A program made the position numbers and the translations under genes. Of a stretch of DNA of 64,000 nt, positions 44,801 through 52,968 are shown piece by piece. The number at the start of each line of letters is the position of its first letter. The stretch's first letter is position 1. The DNA lies in the NCBI GenBank assembly GCA_003433295.1, contig CP016202.1, positions 514,993 through 578,992 on the forward strand. The letters run 5' to 3'. The notes under the pieces are model-generated. The model was not told the DNA's origin, made no database searches, and was given only the letters and a program-made list of their open reading frames with translations. This DNA comes from Eubacterium minutum ATCC 700079. GTDB lineage: Bacteria; Bacillota; Clostridia; Peptostreptococcales; Anaerovoracaceae.

Positions 44801-46271
44801 GCTCCGCCTTTACTTTCTTGTCATTGAACAGAGCTACAAACGGAAGCTTATCGTTATTGGTGTATTCCAGATAGTAAACCTTATTGCTGCCATCTGCAAT
44901 TGAAGTAAATGCACCTTTCTTGGTTTTAAATCCTTTCTCCGTATACTTCTCAACGTCATCGGCTATCTCTTTATATTCAGGATCTTTATATATATGATTA
45001 TTAGAATAGTACTCTGCCGGATCCGGGATATACAGTTTCGCGGGATACGCCTTATTTTTTTTGAGTACATTTATCTCATATTCCGCGGTATATTCACTCT
45101 TCCCGTCTTTATCGGAATCCCATTCAGCCTCCACTTTCGCTACGCCGGATTTCAAGCCTTTCACGATCCCCGTTTTCTCGTCGAGCTCTATGATTTCCTT
45201 GTCATCGGATTTCCACGTAATTTCATCCTTTTCCATCCCTTTTGCAGTCAATTGCAACGTTTCTCCCTCTTCAACGCTGCTCTCGTTCAACGTGCCGGCA
45301 GGATCCGTTATATAAAAACCTTTGACTTCTATCTCCGTGGTTATCTTATTCTCAGGATTAAACTTATCTTTGGCCGTTACAGTAACTTTGCCCGGTTTTT
45401 GGGGATGGAGCTCGCAAAATTCCCTGTTTTCGGCGTCTGTGGCAGTCTTGACATCCAGTACAGCTCTGGGCTTCGCTGAATATTTCATAATTCTCCAATT
45501 ATTGTAATCCAAAGGCAACACCCTGAGTTGCAATGAATCTTTTCCAAAAACCCCGTTCCTCGGTACTTCCAGCAGGTTCTTCGGTTTCTCCCAACCACTT
45601 ATTTTCGGAAGAAAATAGATTTCGGTGGATCCGCTTACCGCATCGCCATCCTCCTCATCCTTATGAACGGACGTTGCGGTAAAAGTCACATCTTCCGCTG
45701 TTTCTATCCGATCGGGAAGAGTAATAACACCGTCCTTGTCTATTTTGAAATTCTCGTTGTCCGATTCCCATTTCACCTTGGTGCTGGCACCTTCAGGGTC
45801 TGCAACCGCTCTCAATTTTATGGTTTTATCCTCGAAGCCCACTGTAAATATTTCTGCACCAAAGACGGATTGATTTACATTGCCCTTCGCAACTTGAACA
45901 CTAAGTTTCTTGAGCGGTTTTACCTTTTCCACGTAGACATAGCAATGTGCCTCCGCGCCTTTATAACTTGCGGTAATCTCCGTGATTCCGGCGTTGAGAG
46001 CCTTGACTTTTCCCTTTTCCACAGTAGCCACGTTTTCCGACGACGATGACCACTTGACATCGTCGAGATTACCGCCCTCCGGCGTAATAGTCGCTTCCAA
46101 TTTTGCGGTCTCTCCCGTTTCCAAATTGAGAGTTTTCTTGTCCAACTTTATGCCGGCCTCTCCCTCGGCATAGACTGTGATAGCCGCCATAGTTATCATA
46201 GCCGCAATCATGATTGCCAAAACTATCGCGGTACGGAATGCTGTTTCCTTGCCAAAACAATTCTTTCTCAT
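41892..46271 (-). CDS. Giant Ig-like surface protein, paralogue B
   Basis: A 1,459-residue paralogue of the flanking genes with the same order: signal peptide (FRTAIVLAIMIAAMITMAAI, then VYAEGEAG), a first Big2 domain nearly identical to the others, variable Ig-like and cadherin-like domains (about 120-690), the conserved central block (CPGSQYTSGGNQGWGTYG, FTVFGNSNGGEGFSEPG), helical segment and basic FnIII-like tail. Variation concentrates in the N-terminal half after the first Big2 domain. The ATG at 46271 with AAGGAGAAAACG is used rather than one nine codons upstream. Confidence 0.87.
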   Translation of the reverse strand: MRKNCFGKETAFRTAIVLAIMIAAMITMAAITVYAEGEAGIKLDKKTLNLETGETAKLEATITPEGGNLDDVKWSSSSENVATVEKGKVKALNAGITEITASYKGAEAHCYVYVEKVKPLKKLSVQVAKGNVNQSVFGAEIFTVGFEDKTIKLRAVADPEGASTKVKWESDNENFKIDKDGVITLPDRIETAEDVTFTATSVHKDEEDGDAVSGSTEIYFLPKISGWEKPKNLLEVPRNGVFGKDSLQLRVLPLDYNNWRIMKYSAKPRAVLDVKTATDAENREFCELHPQKPGKVTVTAKDKFNPENKITTEIEVKGFYITDPAGTLNESSVEEGETLQLTAKGMEKDEITWKSDDKEIIELDEKTGIVKGLKSGVAKVEAEWDSDKDGKSEYTAEYEINVLKKNKAYPAKLYIPDPAEYYSNNHIYKDPEYKEIADDVEKYTEKGFKTKKGAFTSIADGSNKVYYLEYTNNDKLPFVALFNDKKVKAELKCGDKTESMYSGERTYAELRTGNNEVIVKVAPIDGKGEKTTYHYTIIRGYSKNDGMGNIEVLPQDRDTSLTLYNNKKEGSISPGFSAYSPQTDYTSFVFKDVTRVKVKLIPQDNYTGHVGYSSDGGNTWKEVQGIAETEDIEIPATNSAEVLFRCVSDAYYRKIKKEDPNADPFEKAKKTYSLTINRLDVSSEDLGLGNVKKIDLGEGLTWCSPKWSPGYTQSAAVVGHTTDVAKITYHVKPGTKLYNERVDDQHLVHSSGKDEEGNDLCTAETETPLQDQGSVRAQNIILVTGEGEKTATSRFSINLYKVGTTKGTLKGVHDSIVEYMCPGSQYTSGGNQGWGTYGIFPEKVNMGTGNWYSCISLGQFGGYMTLKYDKAITDDPKHPYGIDFTVFGNSNGGEGFSEPGNVLVSEDGKEWYSLAGSDHYDSTTMWDYSVTYKRNPKSKIADYEDNLGNAGSLGVGFAGTFYSMPDKKWYPLYNWKEGEDKAITFTGTRVFGMGVPENKGLENSSALMPAFGYVDTHVNGKTVAGTGESVNLYDVPVGNPYMEGYDGYGDGFDLKWAVDKDGNPVDSSKLKIHYVKVQTASFIGAGAIGEKSTEISCISRTSEEKEDFGKTEDPKITVGGKKVNISEDKDVYNVALDSDKSYDVNVDAAADANVYINNQRSRTRHYEGLPDKKILRVITQKGKSSPSIKYIHLTVKGSGDAVEDRARAEEVEGMFDTLPEEVTRENYSDIVKARAAYEELSNSVKAYVKSVEKLVQAEERGKGFALAEKIDKLSSEDNIKVEDVKALRKAYDALNDKQKKDVYTYNNLLIMENFIKLRDEMDKLKADRNRAITNPLAKPTDKTNPIVKSSAGDKSGNTNDNEKASAKKSLKVTGLKIKRVKRAFVLTWKKNGNAGKYEIAYKKKGGKSYKRLKTVKTARLKTGKLKKNKYYYFKVRAVGKVNGTTYYGNWTKAKKGKCM

Positions 46272-46305
46272 CGTTTTCTCCTTACTGATAATAAACATCT
46301 ATCCT

Positions 46306-46343
46306 ACCGCTTCCATGTCCACCATATGGTCATGGCAGGCGGT
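46306..46343. other. Intercistronic hairpin between paralogues A and B
   Basis: ACCGC and CCATG pair with CATGG and GCGGT around a 13-nt loop. It occupies the same relative position as the hairpin at 41804-41834 and shares the CATG core, suggesting it was copied with the genes. Confidence 0.5.
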
Positions 46344-46388
46344 TTTGAATCTCCTGCTACAACTCTCTCGTGCAGAAATTCCATCATC

Positions 46389-49300
46389 TTATGTGCACTT
46401 ACCTTTTTTAGTGCCTGACCAGTTGCCGTAATACGTTATTCCATTCGCTTCTCCAACGGCACGAACCTTGAAATAATAGTATTTATTCTTTCTAAGTTTC
46501 TTCGTTTTTACACGACAGGTTTTTACTTTCTTCAGTTTCTTGAAGTTCTTATTGCCCCTCTGTCTGTAGACGATCTCATAGGTTTTGCCATCCTTAACCT
46601 TTTTCCAGCTGAGAACAAATGCCCTTTTCGCTCTCTTGACCTTGAATCCGGTTATCTTCAAAACCGCTTTCTTTTCAACTTTGGCGCCGCCTGTTGCATT
46701 ACCCGTGGCAGGCGCTTTTATGCCTTCTTTCAATTTGTCGACAGGTCTGCCAAGAGGATTCACAATGGTTTTATCCTTGCCCGCTCCGATCTTATCCACT
46801 TCCGCCTGTAGCTTTATGAGTTTTTCCATTATCAGCAGATTATTGTAAGTGTATACGTCTTTCTTCTGCTTATCGTTCAGGGCATTATATGCTTTTCTGA
46901 GCGCTTCTACGTCTCCTGCCTTGACTTCATCCTTGGAACTCAGTTTATCAATTTCTTCCGCCAGAGCAAATCCCTTTCCTCGGTCTTCCGCCTGCGTGAG
47001 TTTCTCGATGTTTCTCACATAAGCTTTTGCGGTTTTGGACAGTTCTTCATATGTCGCCCTCGCCTTTACGATGTCACTGTAGTTTTCTCTCGTGACTTCT
47101 TCCGGCAATGCGTTGAACATACCCTCAACTTCTTCCGCCTGTGCCTGTTGTTCCACCATGTCGCCGGAGCCCTTCGTCGTCAGATGTATGTACTTGATGG
47201 ATGGTGCGGCTTTACCTTCTTGCGTTATGATTCTCAGCATCTTTTTGTCCGGAAGCCCTTCATAGTGACGTTCTTTTCCTCTCCGGTTGTTTATGTATAC
47301 ATTAGCATCCGAATCCGCATCCACGTTGACATCGTAAGATTCGTCGGAGTCAATGACAACGTTGTAGACATCTTTGTCTTCGCTTATGTTTACCTTTTTA
47401 CCCGCAACGGTGATCTGCGGATCTTCGGTTTTTCCGAAATTCTCCTCCTCGGATGTTCTGCTTATGCACGATATCTCCGTGGATTTTTCACCGATCGCTC
47501 CGCCGTTTATGAAAGAAGCTGTCTGAACCTTTACATAGTGAATCTTAAGTTTGCTCGAGTCCACAGGGTTTCCGTCCTTGTCCACAGCCCATTTGAGGTC
47601 GAAACCGTCGCCGTATCCGTCATATTTTTCCACATACGGATTCCCAACAGGAACATCGTATAGATTCACATCTTCTCCCGTTCCCGCGACAGTTTTACCG
47701 TTACTGTGTGTATCGACATACCCGAATGCGGGTAACAATCCCATGCCTCCATTCTCAAGACCTTTATCCTCAGTTACCGATGAACCGAAAACTCTCGTTC
47801 CGGTAAACGTTATGGCTTTATCTTCTCCTTCCTTCCAGTCATAGAGAGGATACCATTTCTTATCCGGCATGCTGTAGAAAGTTCCGCCGAATCCCACTCC
47901 CAAGGTATCTTTATTTCCGAGATTATCCTCATAGTCGGCGACCTTACTGTCCGGATTCTTTTTATATGTTACGGAGTAATCCCACATGGTGGTGCTGTCA
48001 TAGTGATCGGAACCGGCAAGTGAGTACCACTTTTCTCCGTCTTCGGACACCAGAACATTTCCGGGTTCTGAAAACCCTGCACCGCCGTTGCTGTTTCCAA
48101 ATATGGTAAAGTCTATACCGTAAGGGTGTTTCGGATCGTCGGTGATGGCTTTATCGTATTTCAAAGTCATATATCCGCCGAAGTTTCCGAGTGAGATACA
48201 GCTGTACCAGTTTCCTGTACCCATATTTACCTTTTCGGGGAATATTCCGTACGTTCCCCAACCTTGGTTCCCTCCTGAAGTGTACTGGCTTCCCGGGCAC
48301 ATATATTCAACAATGGAATCGTGCACACCTTTCAACGTTCCTTTGGTTGTCCCAACCTTATAGAAGTTCAACCTGAACTCTCCGGTAACAGTATCATCAC
48401 CTTGTCGGGTGACGAGTATAATATTCCGCGTCGTTATGCTACCCTGTTCCTGTAGCGGTGTATCATAATCCAGCGTATATATGTCATTACCTTCTTCATC
48501 CTTTCCCGACGGTGTAAGAAGATTTTCTTCTTTGACTTGAGTTTTATAAAACTTGACATCTCCTTTTACATGGTACGTGACCTTAGATTTTTCTGTATCA
48601 TGCCCTACAATCACCGCAGACTGAGGATAGCCCGGCGCCCACTCCGGGGAACACCATGTGAGACCTTCTCCCAAATCAATTTTCTTGATATTGGCAAGTC
48701 CTACAGTTTTAGGTTCTACATCTATTCTATTGATAGTCACCTTATAAGTCTTACTTGCATTCTCAAACGGATCCGCATCCGGGTTTTCTTTTTTAATTTT
48801 TCTGTAAGCAGCATCTGAAACACAGCGCATCAACACTTCCACGGAATTCACCTGAGGAATATTGATTTCTCCCGTTGTTATATTTCCTACCCTCTCATTC
48901 CATGTGTTACCTCCATCCACAGAGTAACTAATGTGCACTGAATCTTTATCCTTTGCCTTCGCTTTTACCTTCACCTTTGTTATATCATTGAATACAAACA
49001 CCTTATAATCTGTTTGAGATGAGTAAAACTGCGGCGACAAACCGCATTCCGCAATATTATTGTATTTCGCGGAAGATATTTCCCTATCCAAAGGAGTCAC
49101 ATCTATCATAGACAGCATATCAGAATTGGGATATCCTCTTACAATCGTAAAATTATACGTACTTTCTTCACCTTTTCCATCGCCGGAAAATGCTTTGACG
49201 ACTATTTTATTCTCTCCCACTTCCAGCTTGGTTTCCAAGGCTTTTCCGGATTCCATGTTGACCGTATCAGTCCCGTGCTTCAATTCCATTTTGACTTTCT

Positions 49301-50705
49301 GATCATCAAATATCGAACACAGCTTTACGTTAGTATTCCAATTTTCCACATAGTAAATTTTTTCGCTTTCATCACTTATAGGAAAGAAATGTGCCGTTAT
49401 GTTTCTTATTTTGCCATCTTTATTTATACACTTCACAGTATTGCTCAAAGGTTTCTTATATTCTTCATCTTCGTAAATATATTGAACTGCCGGTGCATAT
49501 AATTTTATGGGGTGAATCCCGTTCGGCTTAATTACATTAACTTCATAAACCGCCGTATAATCAACTGTTCCATCCTTGTCTGAATCCCATTCGGCTTTTA
49601 TAACGGCTTTCCCGGTTTTAAGACCTTCCACAAGGCCGGTTTTTTCTCCGACCTTTGCGACTTCTGTATCGTCTGTCTTCCATGTAATCTCATCCGCATT
49701 TACGCCTTTGCCCGTAAGCTGCAACGTTTTACCCTGCTCTACAATACTTTCATTGACCGTACCCTGTGGATCGGTTATGTAGAATCCTTTTACCGTCACT
49801 TCAGTTGATATTCTGTTTTCATCATTAAACTTATCTTGTGCCACCACGGTTGCTTTCCCCTGTACTTTGGGGTGTATAGCACAACCGGATACATTTTCAA
49901 AATCAAGCCCGACTATATCGTTTTGCTCCGTTGAATACTCCAACATCTTCCAATTATCGTATTCCTGCGGTGAAGCTTTCAATTGCGGAAAACCATTTGC
50001 CATAATGCCGTTCTCCGGAATTTTCACCGTCTCTTGAGTTACTTTCCATTGCATTTTAGGCAAAAAGTAAACCATGAAAGTCGATTTGGCATTATTATGG
50101 ATAGATGTCGCCGTGAAGACTGCAAATCCCGTCCTTTTCAATTCTTTTGGAGGTGTAACCACTCCGTTTTCATCAATTTTGACCTTCTCGGTATCGGACT
50201 TCCACTTAACCTTGTCACTGGTTCCATCAGGTTCTGCAACCGCTTTCAGTCTGAAGGTTTTATCCTTGCACCCTACTGTAAACGTATATCCTCCCTGTGT
50301 TTCATTCACATTGCCTTCCGCTACTTCAATGCTGATTTTTTCAGGCGCTTCCACCTTTTCCACGTAAACATAACAATGTGCTTCCACGCCTTTGTAACTT
50401 GCGGTAATCAGCGTGATTCCCGCCTTGAGCGCCGTGATTTCTCCCTTTTCCACAGTGGCCACTTTTTCCGACGACGATGACCATTTGACATCGTCGAGAT
50501 TGCCACCCTCCGGCGTGATCGTCGCCTCCAATTTTACGGTCTCTCCCGTTTCCAAATTCAGGGTTTTCTTGTCCAGCCTTATACCGGTCTCTCCCTCGGC
50601 ATAAACTGTTACACCCGCAATGACCATGACCACCGCGATCATGATCATTAAGATCGCCGCGGTATGTGATAATTTTCTCGCTTTATCAAAGTAAATTTTT
50701 CTCAT
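46389..50705 (-). CDS. Giant Ig-like surface protein, paralogue A (riboswitch-proximal)
   Basis: A 1,438-residue secreted protein, the first gene below the cobalamin riboswitch. Signal peptide about 1-37 (AAILMIMIAVVMVIAGVTVY, then AEGETG). Big2 domain (GIRLDKKTLNLETGETVKLE), further Ig-like and cadherin-like domains, central block with CPGSQYTSGGNQGWGTYG and WYSLAGSDHYDSTTMWDYSV, a helical segment, then FnIII-like tail ending YGNWSGTKKGKC. The tail carries more Arg/Lys substitutions than in B and C. Most likely cell-surface or wall-associated; a corrinoid-scavenging role is inferred from the riboswitch and the DUF4430 neighbour. ATG at 50705 has GGAGGAGAGAGTT. Confidence 0.88.
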   Translation of the reverse strand: MRKIYFDKARKLSHTAAILMIMIAVVMVIAGVTVYAEGETGIRLDKKTLNLETGETVKLEATITPEGGNLDDVKWSSSSEKVATVEKGEITALKAGITLITASYKGVEAHCYVYVEKVEAPEKISIEVAEGNVNETQGGYTFTVGCKDKTFRLKAVAEPDGTSDKVKWKSDTEKVKIDENGVVTPPKELKRTGFAVFTATSIHNNAKSTFMVYFLPKMQWKVTQETVKIPENGIMANGFPQLKASPQEYDNWKMLEYSTEQNDIVGLDFENVSGCAIHPKVQGKATVVAQDKFNDENRISTEVTVKGFYITDPQGTVNESIVEQGKTLQLTGKGVNADEITWKTDDTEVAKVGEKTGLVEGLKTGKAVIKAEWDSDKDGTVDYTAVYEVNVIKPNGIHPIKLYAPAVQYIYEDEEYKKPLSNTVKCINKDGKIRNITAHFFPISDESEKIYYVENWNTNVKLCSIFDDQKVKMELKHGTDTVNMESGKALETKLEVGENKIVVKAFSGDGKGEESTYNFTIVRGYPNSDMLSMIDVTPLDREISSAKYNNIAECGLSPQFYSSQTDYKVFVFNDITKVKVKAKAKDKDSVHISYSVDGGNTWNERVGNITTGEINIPQVNSVEVLMRCVSDAAYRKIKKENPDADPFENASKTYKVTINRIDVEPKTVGLANIKKIDLGEGLTWCSPEWAPGYPQSAVIVGHDTEKSKVTYHVKGDVKFYKTQVKEENLLTPSGKDEEGNDIYTLDYDTPLQEQGSITTRNIILVTRQGDDTVTGEFRLNFYKVGTTKGTLKGVHDSIVEYMCPGSQYTSGGNQGWGTYGIFPEKVNMGTGNWYSCISLGNFGGYMTLKYDKAITDDPKHPYGIDFTIFGNSNGGAGFSEPGNVLVSEDGEKWYSLAGSDHYDSTTMWDYSVTYKKNPDSKVADYEDNLGNKDTLGVGFGGTFYSMPDKKWYPLYDWKEGEDKAITFTGTRVFGSSVTEDKGLENGGMGLLPAFGYVDTHSNGKTVAGTGEDVNLYDVPVGNPYVEKYDGYGDGFDLKWAVDKDGNPVDSSKLKIHYVKVQTASFINGGAIGEKSTEISCISRTSEEENFGKTEDPQITVAGKKVNISEDKDVYNVVIDSDESYDVNVDADSDANVYINNRRGKERHYEGLPDKKMLRIITQEGKAAPSIKYIHLTTKGSGDMVEQQAQAEEVEGMFNALPEEVTRENYSDIVKARATYEELSKTAKAYVRNIEKLTQAEDRGKGFALAEEIDKLSSKDEVKAGDVEALRKAYNALNDKQKKDVYTYNNLLIMEKLIKLQAEVDKIGAGKDKTIVNPLGRPVDKLKEGIKAPATGNATGGAKVEKKAVLKITGFKVKRAKRAFVLSWKKVKDGKTYEIVYRQRGNKNFKKLKKVKTCRVKTKKLRKNKYYYFKVRAVGEANGITYYGNWSGTKKGKCT

Positions 50706-50795
50706 AACTCTCTCCTCCATAAGCAACATCAACCTTGCGCAATAACTTACTACTCTTGTGCGGACTCATAAACCCGAACATGAAGCATGGAGAGC

Positions 50796-50826
50796 AAATT
50801 AAAACTCCCTTCACAAACGAAGAGAG
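50796..50826 (-). terminator. Riboswitch expression-platform terminator
   Basis: Minus strand CTCTCTTC, short loop, GAAGGGAG (one wobble), then TTTTAATTT. It lies between the cobalamin aptamer and the first surface gene, as expected for B12-induced premature termination. Confidence 0.75.
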
Positions 50827-50884
50827 CTCTATGGGAAAAACGCCCGACAGTACGTGGCATACATTCTCACCTGACACTCTTCCG

Positions 50885-51052
50885 TTCGTCTTCTGACTCG
50901 GATTCAACCTCCACAGACCTTCTCAATTTCCGGTTTTGCAACATTTTCGTTTTGCGGCATAACCTTTCACCAATGGTTCTTCTGCTTCGTCATCCTTACA
51001 GCGGTTTCCCGTAGAGGATTTGCACCTCTTTCCGTTAACCGAAGAGAATATT
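50885..51052 (-). promoter_or_regulatory. Cobalamin (B12) riboswitch aptamer
   Basis: On the minus strand, in order: GGTTAACGGAAAGAGGTGCAA, then GTGCAAATCC (51017-51026) with its CCTCT partner, CCGCTGTAAGGATGACG (50988-51003), CCATTGGTGAAAGG (matching the CCACTGG..GGAAGG part) and at the 3' side GAATCCGAGTCAGAAGACG (50887-50905), the B12-box region. Order, spacing and length of about 165 nt match cobalamin riboswitches. The first GGGAA motif is changed to GGAAA. It precedes the three giant surface genes, with a terminator between, so ligand binding should switch expression off. Confidence 0.9.
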
Positions 51053-51077
51053 TAATTGCAAAAATCTTTGTAACTGT

Positions 51078-51106
51078 ATAGTACAGCAGTATGTAAAGAC
51101 TGTCAA
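51078..51106 (-). promoter_or_regulatory. Promoter of the riboswitch-controlled surface operon
   Basis: Minus strand TTGACA (51101-51106), 17 bp, TACTAT (51078-51083). The start site near 51071 would put the aptamer at the very 5' end of the transcript. 51107-51310 holds nothing I recognise. Confidence 0.65.
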
Positions 51107-51310
51107 TAACATTTCTTGGACAAGACGGTGTTAAGTTGTTGAATATGCCGTAAAACATGACAATAATGCAAAAGCGGCAAGAAGATATGATACAAGTAGG
51201 CGACAAGTTCAAAGATGACGAAAGAAATATGACGTAACAGTACAGTCATCGGCAAACAAGTTCAGACGTCCGCATGCCCGAAGGTATTTTACACTATTCT
51301 CGGCCGGCAA

Positions 51311-51396
51311 TTGCAAGATGAAATAAACTATGTTATATTAATAAGGCAAAACATTTAAAAACCAAGGTAATATAGGAAAATACAGATTCTTGGTTT
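51311..51396 (+). promoter_or_regulatory. Promoter and leader hairpin of the 4-TM membrane gene
   Basis: TTGCAA (51311-51316), 17 bp, TATATT (51334-51339). The leader then has AAACCAAG (51358-51365) pairing with CTTGGTTT (51389-51396), followed by ATTTT, before the AGGAGG site. The hairpin resembles a weak terminator and could attenuate the gene. Confidence 0.6.
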
Positions 51397-51423
51397 ATTT
51401 TAAAAAACATCAGGAGGAAGAAA

Positions 51424-51837
51424 ATGGATAAGAATAAGAAGGTACAGATAATTGTTTTGGCAGGATTGGTATTAACGGTCATTGCTTTGTTTCTCACATT
51501 GTACAAAGCCACTTTTTTAGGTCAGAATGTCAGTGATTCTATTTTTAATGCATACAACAAGCAGGGAAAAACAGGATTGAACATGCTTTTTCTGGCAGCA
51601 CCGATTTTAGCGACCATCTTCGTTTTACTTAAAAAAAGGATTCCCGTTATAATATTCGGACTGCTCCAGTGCGGTCTTTGGGCTTTACTTACATCTACAT
51701 TCAAAGATAAGTTCAAGGGCGTCAATGTGACATTCAGCTATGGAGCGGGTTATTACGTGGGATTGATAGGCGCCGTTATAATAGTTTTAGGCGGTATAAT
51801 AGCAATTGCGACAAAGGCTTTCAAAGACCCTAAATAA
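51424..51837 (+). CDS. Four-helix membrane protein of unknown function
   Basis: A 137-residue protein with four hydrophobic segments: 8-28 (QIIVLAGLVLTVIALFLTLY), 53-70 (LNMLFLAAPILATIFVLL), 73-90 (IPVIIFGLLQCGLWALL) and 108-129 (YYVGLIGAVIIVLGGIIAIA). I do not recognise a family. AGGAGG lies 7 nt upstream of the ATG and it has its own promoter. It is transcribed away from the riboswitch operon and ends before a cloverleaf repeat. Confidence 0.75.
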   Translation: MDKNKKVQIIVLAGLVLTVIALFLTLYKATFLGQNVSDSIFNAYNKQGKTGLNMLFLAAPILATIFVLLKKRIPVIIFGLLQCGLWALLTSTFKDKFKGVNVTFSYGAGYYVGLIGAVIIVLGGIIAIATKAFKDPK

Positions 51838-51921
51838 TACGATGCTGCCGGGTTTTCCGGTAATATCCCCTGCGCTCTGCGAATACGCAAACGTGCGGGT
51901 TATTCAGTAAAAACACCTTAG

Positions 51922-52027
51922 AGTGGCTGCCGGAGGTTCATTTGCCCACAACCATGAACCTCCGAAATCACGGGCATGCCCTGCCCGTGATTCAATAAGT
52001 CCGACGGGGACCTATTGGGCAGCCACT
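51922..52027. repeat. Cloverleaf repeat element, copy C
   Basis: Closing stem AGTGGCTGCC (51922-51931) with GGCAGCCACT (52018-52027), perfect. Arm 1 CGGAGGTTCAT / ATGAACCTCCG with a 12-nt loop; arm 2 AATCACGGGCA / TGCCCGTGATT with a 5-nt loop; arm 3 AATAAGTCC / GGACCTATT with one mismatch. It lies between the convergent genes ending at 51837 and 52200. Compared with copy A the arm 2 and closing-stem sequences differ but remain fully paired. Confidence 0.88.
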
Positions 52028-52084
52028 TGTCAATTCGTGTTCGCAAGTCCTGAACGGCTGTGCTTCCAATCGGGCGATCACCGG

Positions 52085-52189
52085 TTACAGGTAATTTAAA
52101 ATCACTTCTCCGATATCGGCGTCAATGCAGATGCTTCCGTCCTTAATTTCATCGGGGCAAAATGCCTCTCCGTAATCTATGCATGCTTC
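52085..52189 (-). pseudogene. Possible coding remnant
   Basis: A 34-residue open stretch with protein-like composition (IDYGEAFCPDEIKDGS, ending IGEVILNYL and a stop) directly downstream of the gene ending at 52200, but with stop codons just upstream and no start codon. I do not recognise it. It may be the end of a decayed gene. The rest of 51838-52199 holds only the cloverleaf repeat. Confidence 0.3.
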
Positions 52190-52199
52190 TCATTACTTT

Positions 52200-52928
52200 T
52201 CACCCCCAGTTCGGTTCATACCCATCATCGTATCCATCCCCTTCACATGATATCAATTTAAAACCGTTTTTTCGACACCACTCATTTGTACGGTCATAGA
52301 TATCAAAATCCTCCGCCGTGGGCTGATAGTAAGGCTCACATGTGCAATATTCACTAAACTCATAGTCAAGATATTTACAGAGACTTTCTTCAAAATACTT
52401 CTTTATAGTTTCTTTTTTCATGAACGGGTTTTTGTCGAGTAAATTTAAGAGTTCTTCATCTTTATCGGCCATCTCTGTAGGATACAAAACTATTTCCGCT
52501 TCATAGTGGCAATTGACTCCACCGTTGCTTTCGCGCCATACGGCAAAGCCTTTCCATGAGCAAGTAAAACTTTCATTTAAGAACTGAGTCAACCCATCCA
52601 TAAATTTACTGCCCCATTCAGATTCATTCTCACGTGAATACAAAGATAGGAATATCGTGGTAAGCCGTTCCGCCATATCCTTTTTCAAGTGGCATTTCAT
52701 TTGTATCATCCTTGAAAGCTCTTCAAAATCGTAGCCACGACTGATATAGCTCAACATGTCATTCACAATAAAATACAATATTGCACCGGCGGTTTCTTTA
52801 TCTGTAACGTTAGATTTCAGCAATTTCCGATAAACTTGATATGGCTTATCCGCAAGATAATTCGGTCCATTGCTGTCTATTGTTTTTTTGAGTTCCAACA
52901 CTGTCTTTTCAACCATTTGAGCGATCAT
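52200..52928 (-). CDS. Hypothetical protein, last gene of the accessory operon
   Basis: A 242-residue soluble, acidic protein I do not recognise. The N-terminal half is helical; the middle has TCSWKGFAVWRESNGGVNCHYEAEIVLYP-like beta structure, and the C-terminal part holds several Cys and aromatic residues (YCTCEPYYQPTAEDFDIYDR, WCRKNG). ATG at 52928 with GAGGAGAAA directly before it; an upstream TTG overlapping the previous gene is less likely. 40 bp after the toprim chimera gene, so probably co-transcribed with it. Confidence 0.7.
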   Translation of the reverse strand: MIAQMVEKTVLELKKTIDSNGPNYLADKPYQVYRKLLKSNVTDKETAGAILYFIVNDMLSYISRGYDFEELSRMIQMKCHLKKDMAERLTTIFLSLYSRENESEWGSKFMDGLTQFLNESFTCSWKGFAVWRESNGGVNCHYEAEIVLYPTEMADKDEELLNLLDKNPFMKKETIKKYFEESLCKYLDYEFSEYCTCEPYYQPTAEDFDIYDRTNEWCRKNGFKLISCEGDGYDDGYEPNWG

Positions 52929-52968
52929 TTTCTCCTCTTTTCGTGCAAGGCATTGTGATTTTAAACAC

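Noticed and set aside
35421-50705. Sortase (LPxTG) or S-layer-homology anchoring of the large surface proteins
   Set aside because: No LPxTG-type motif, C-terminal hydrophobic helix or SLH repeat is visible in any of them.
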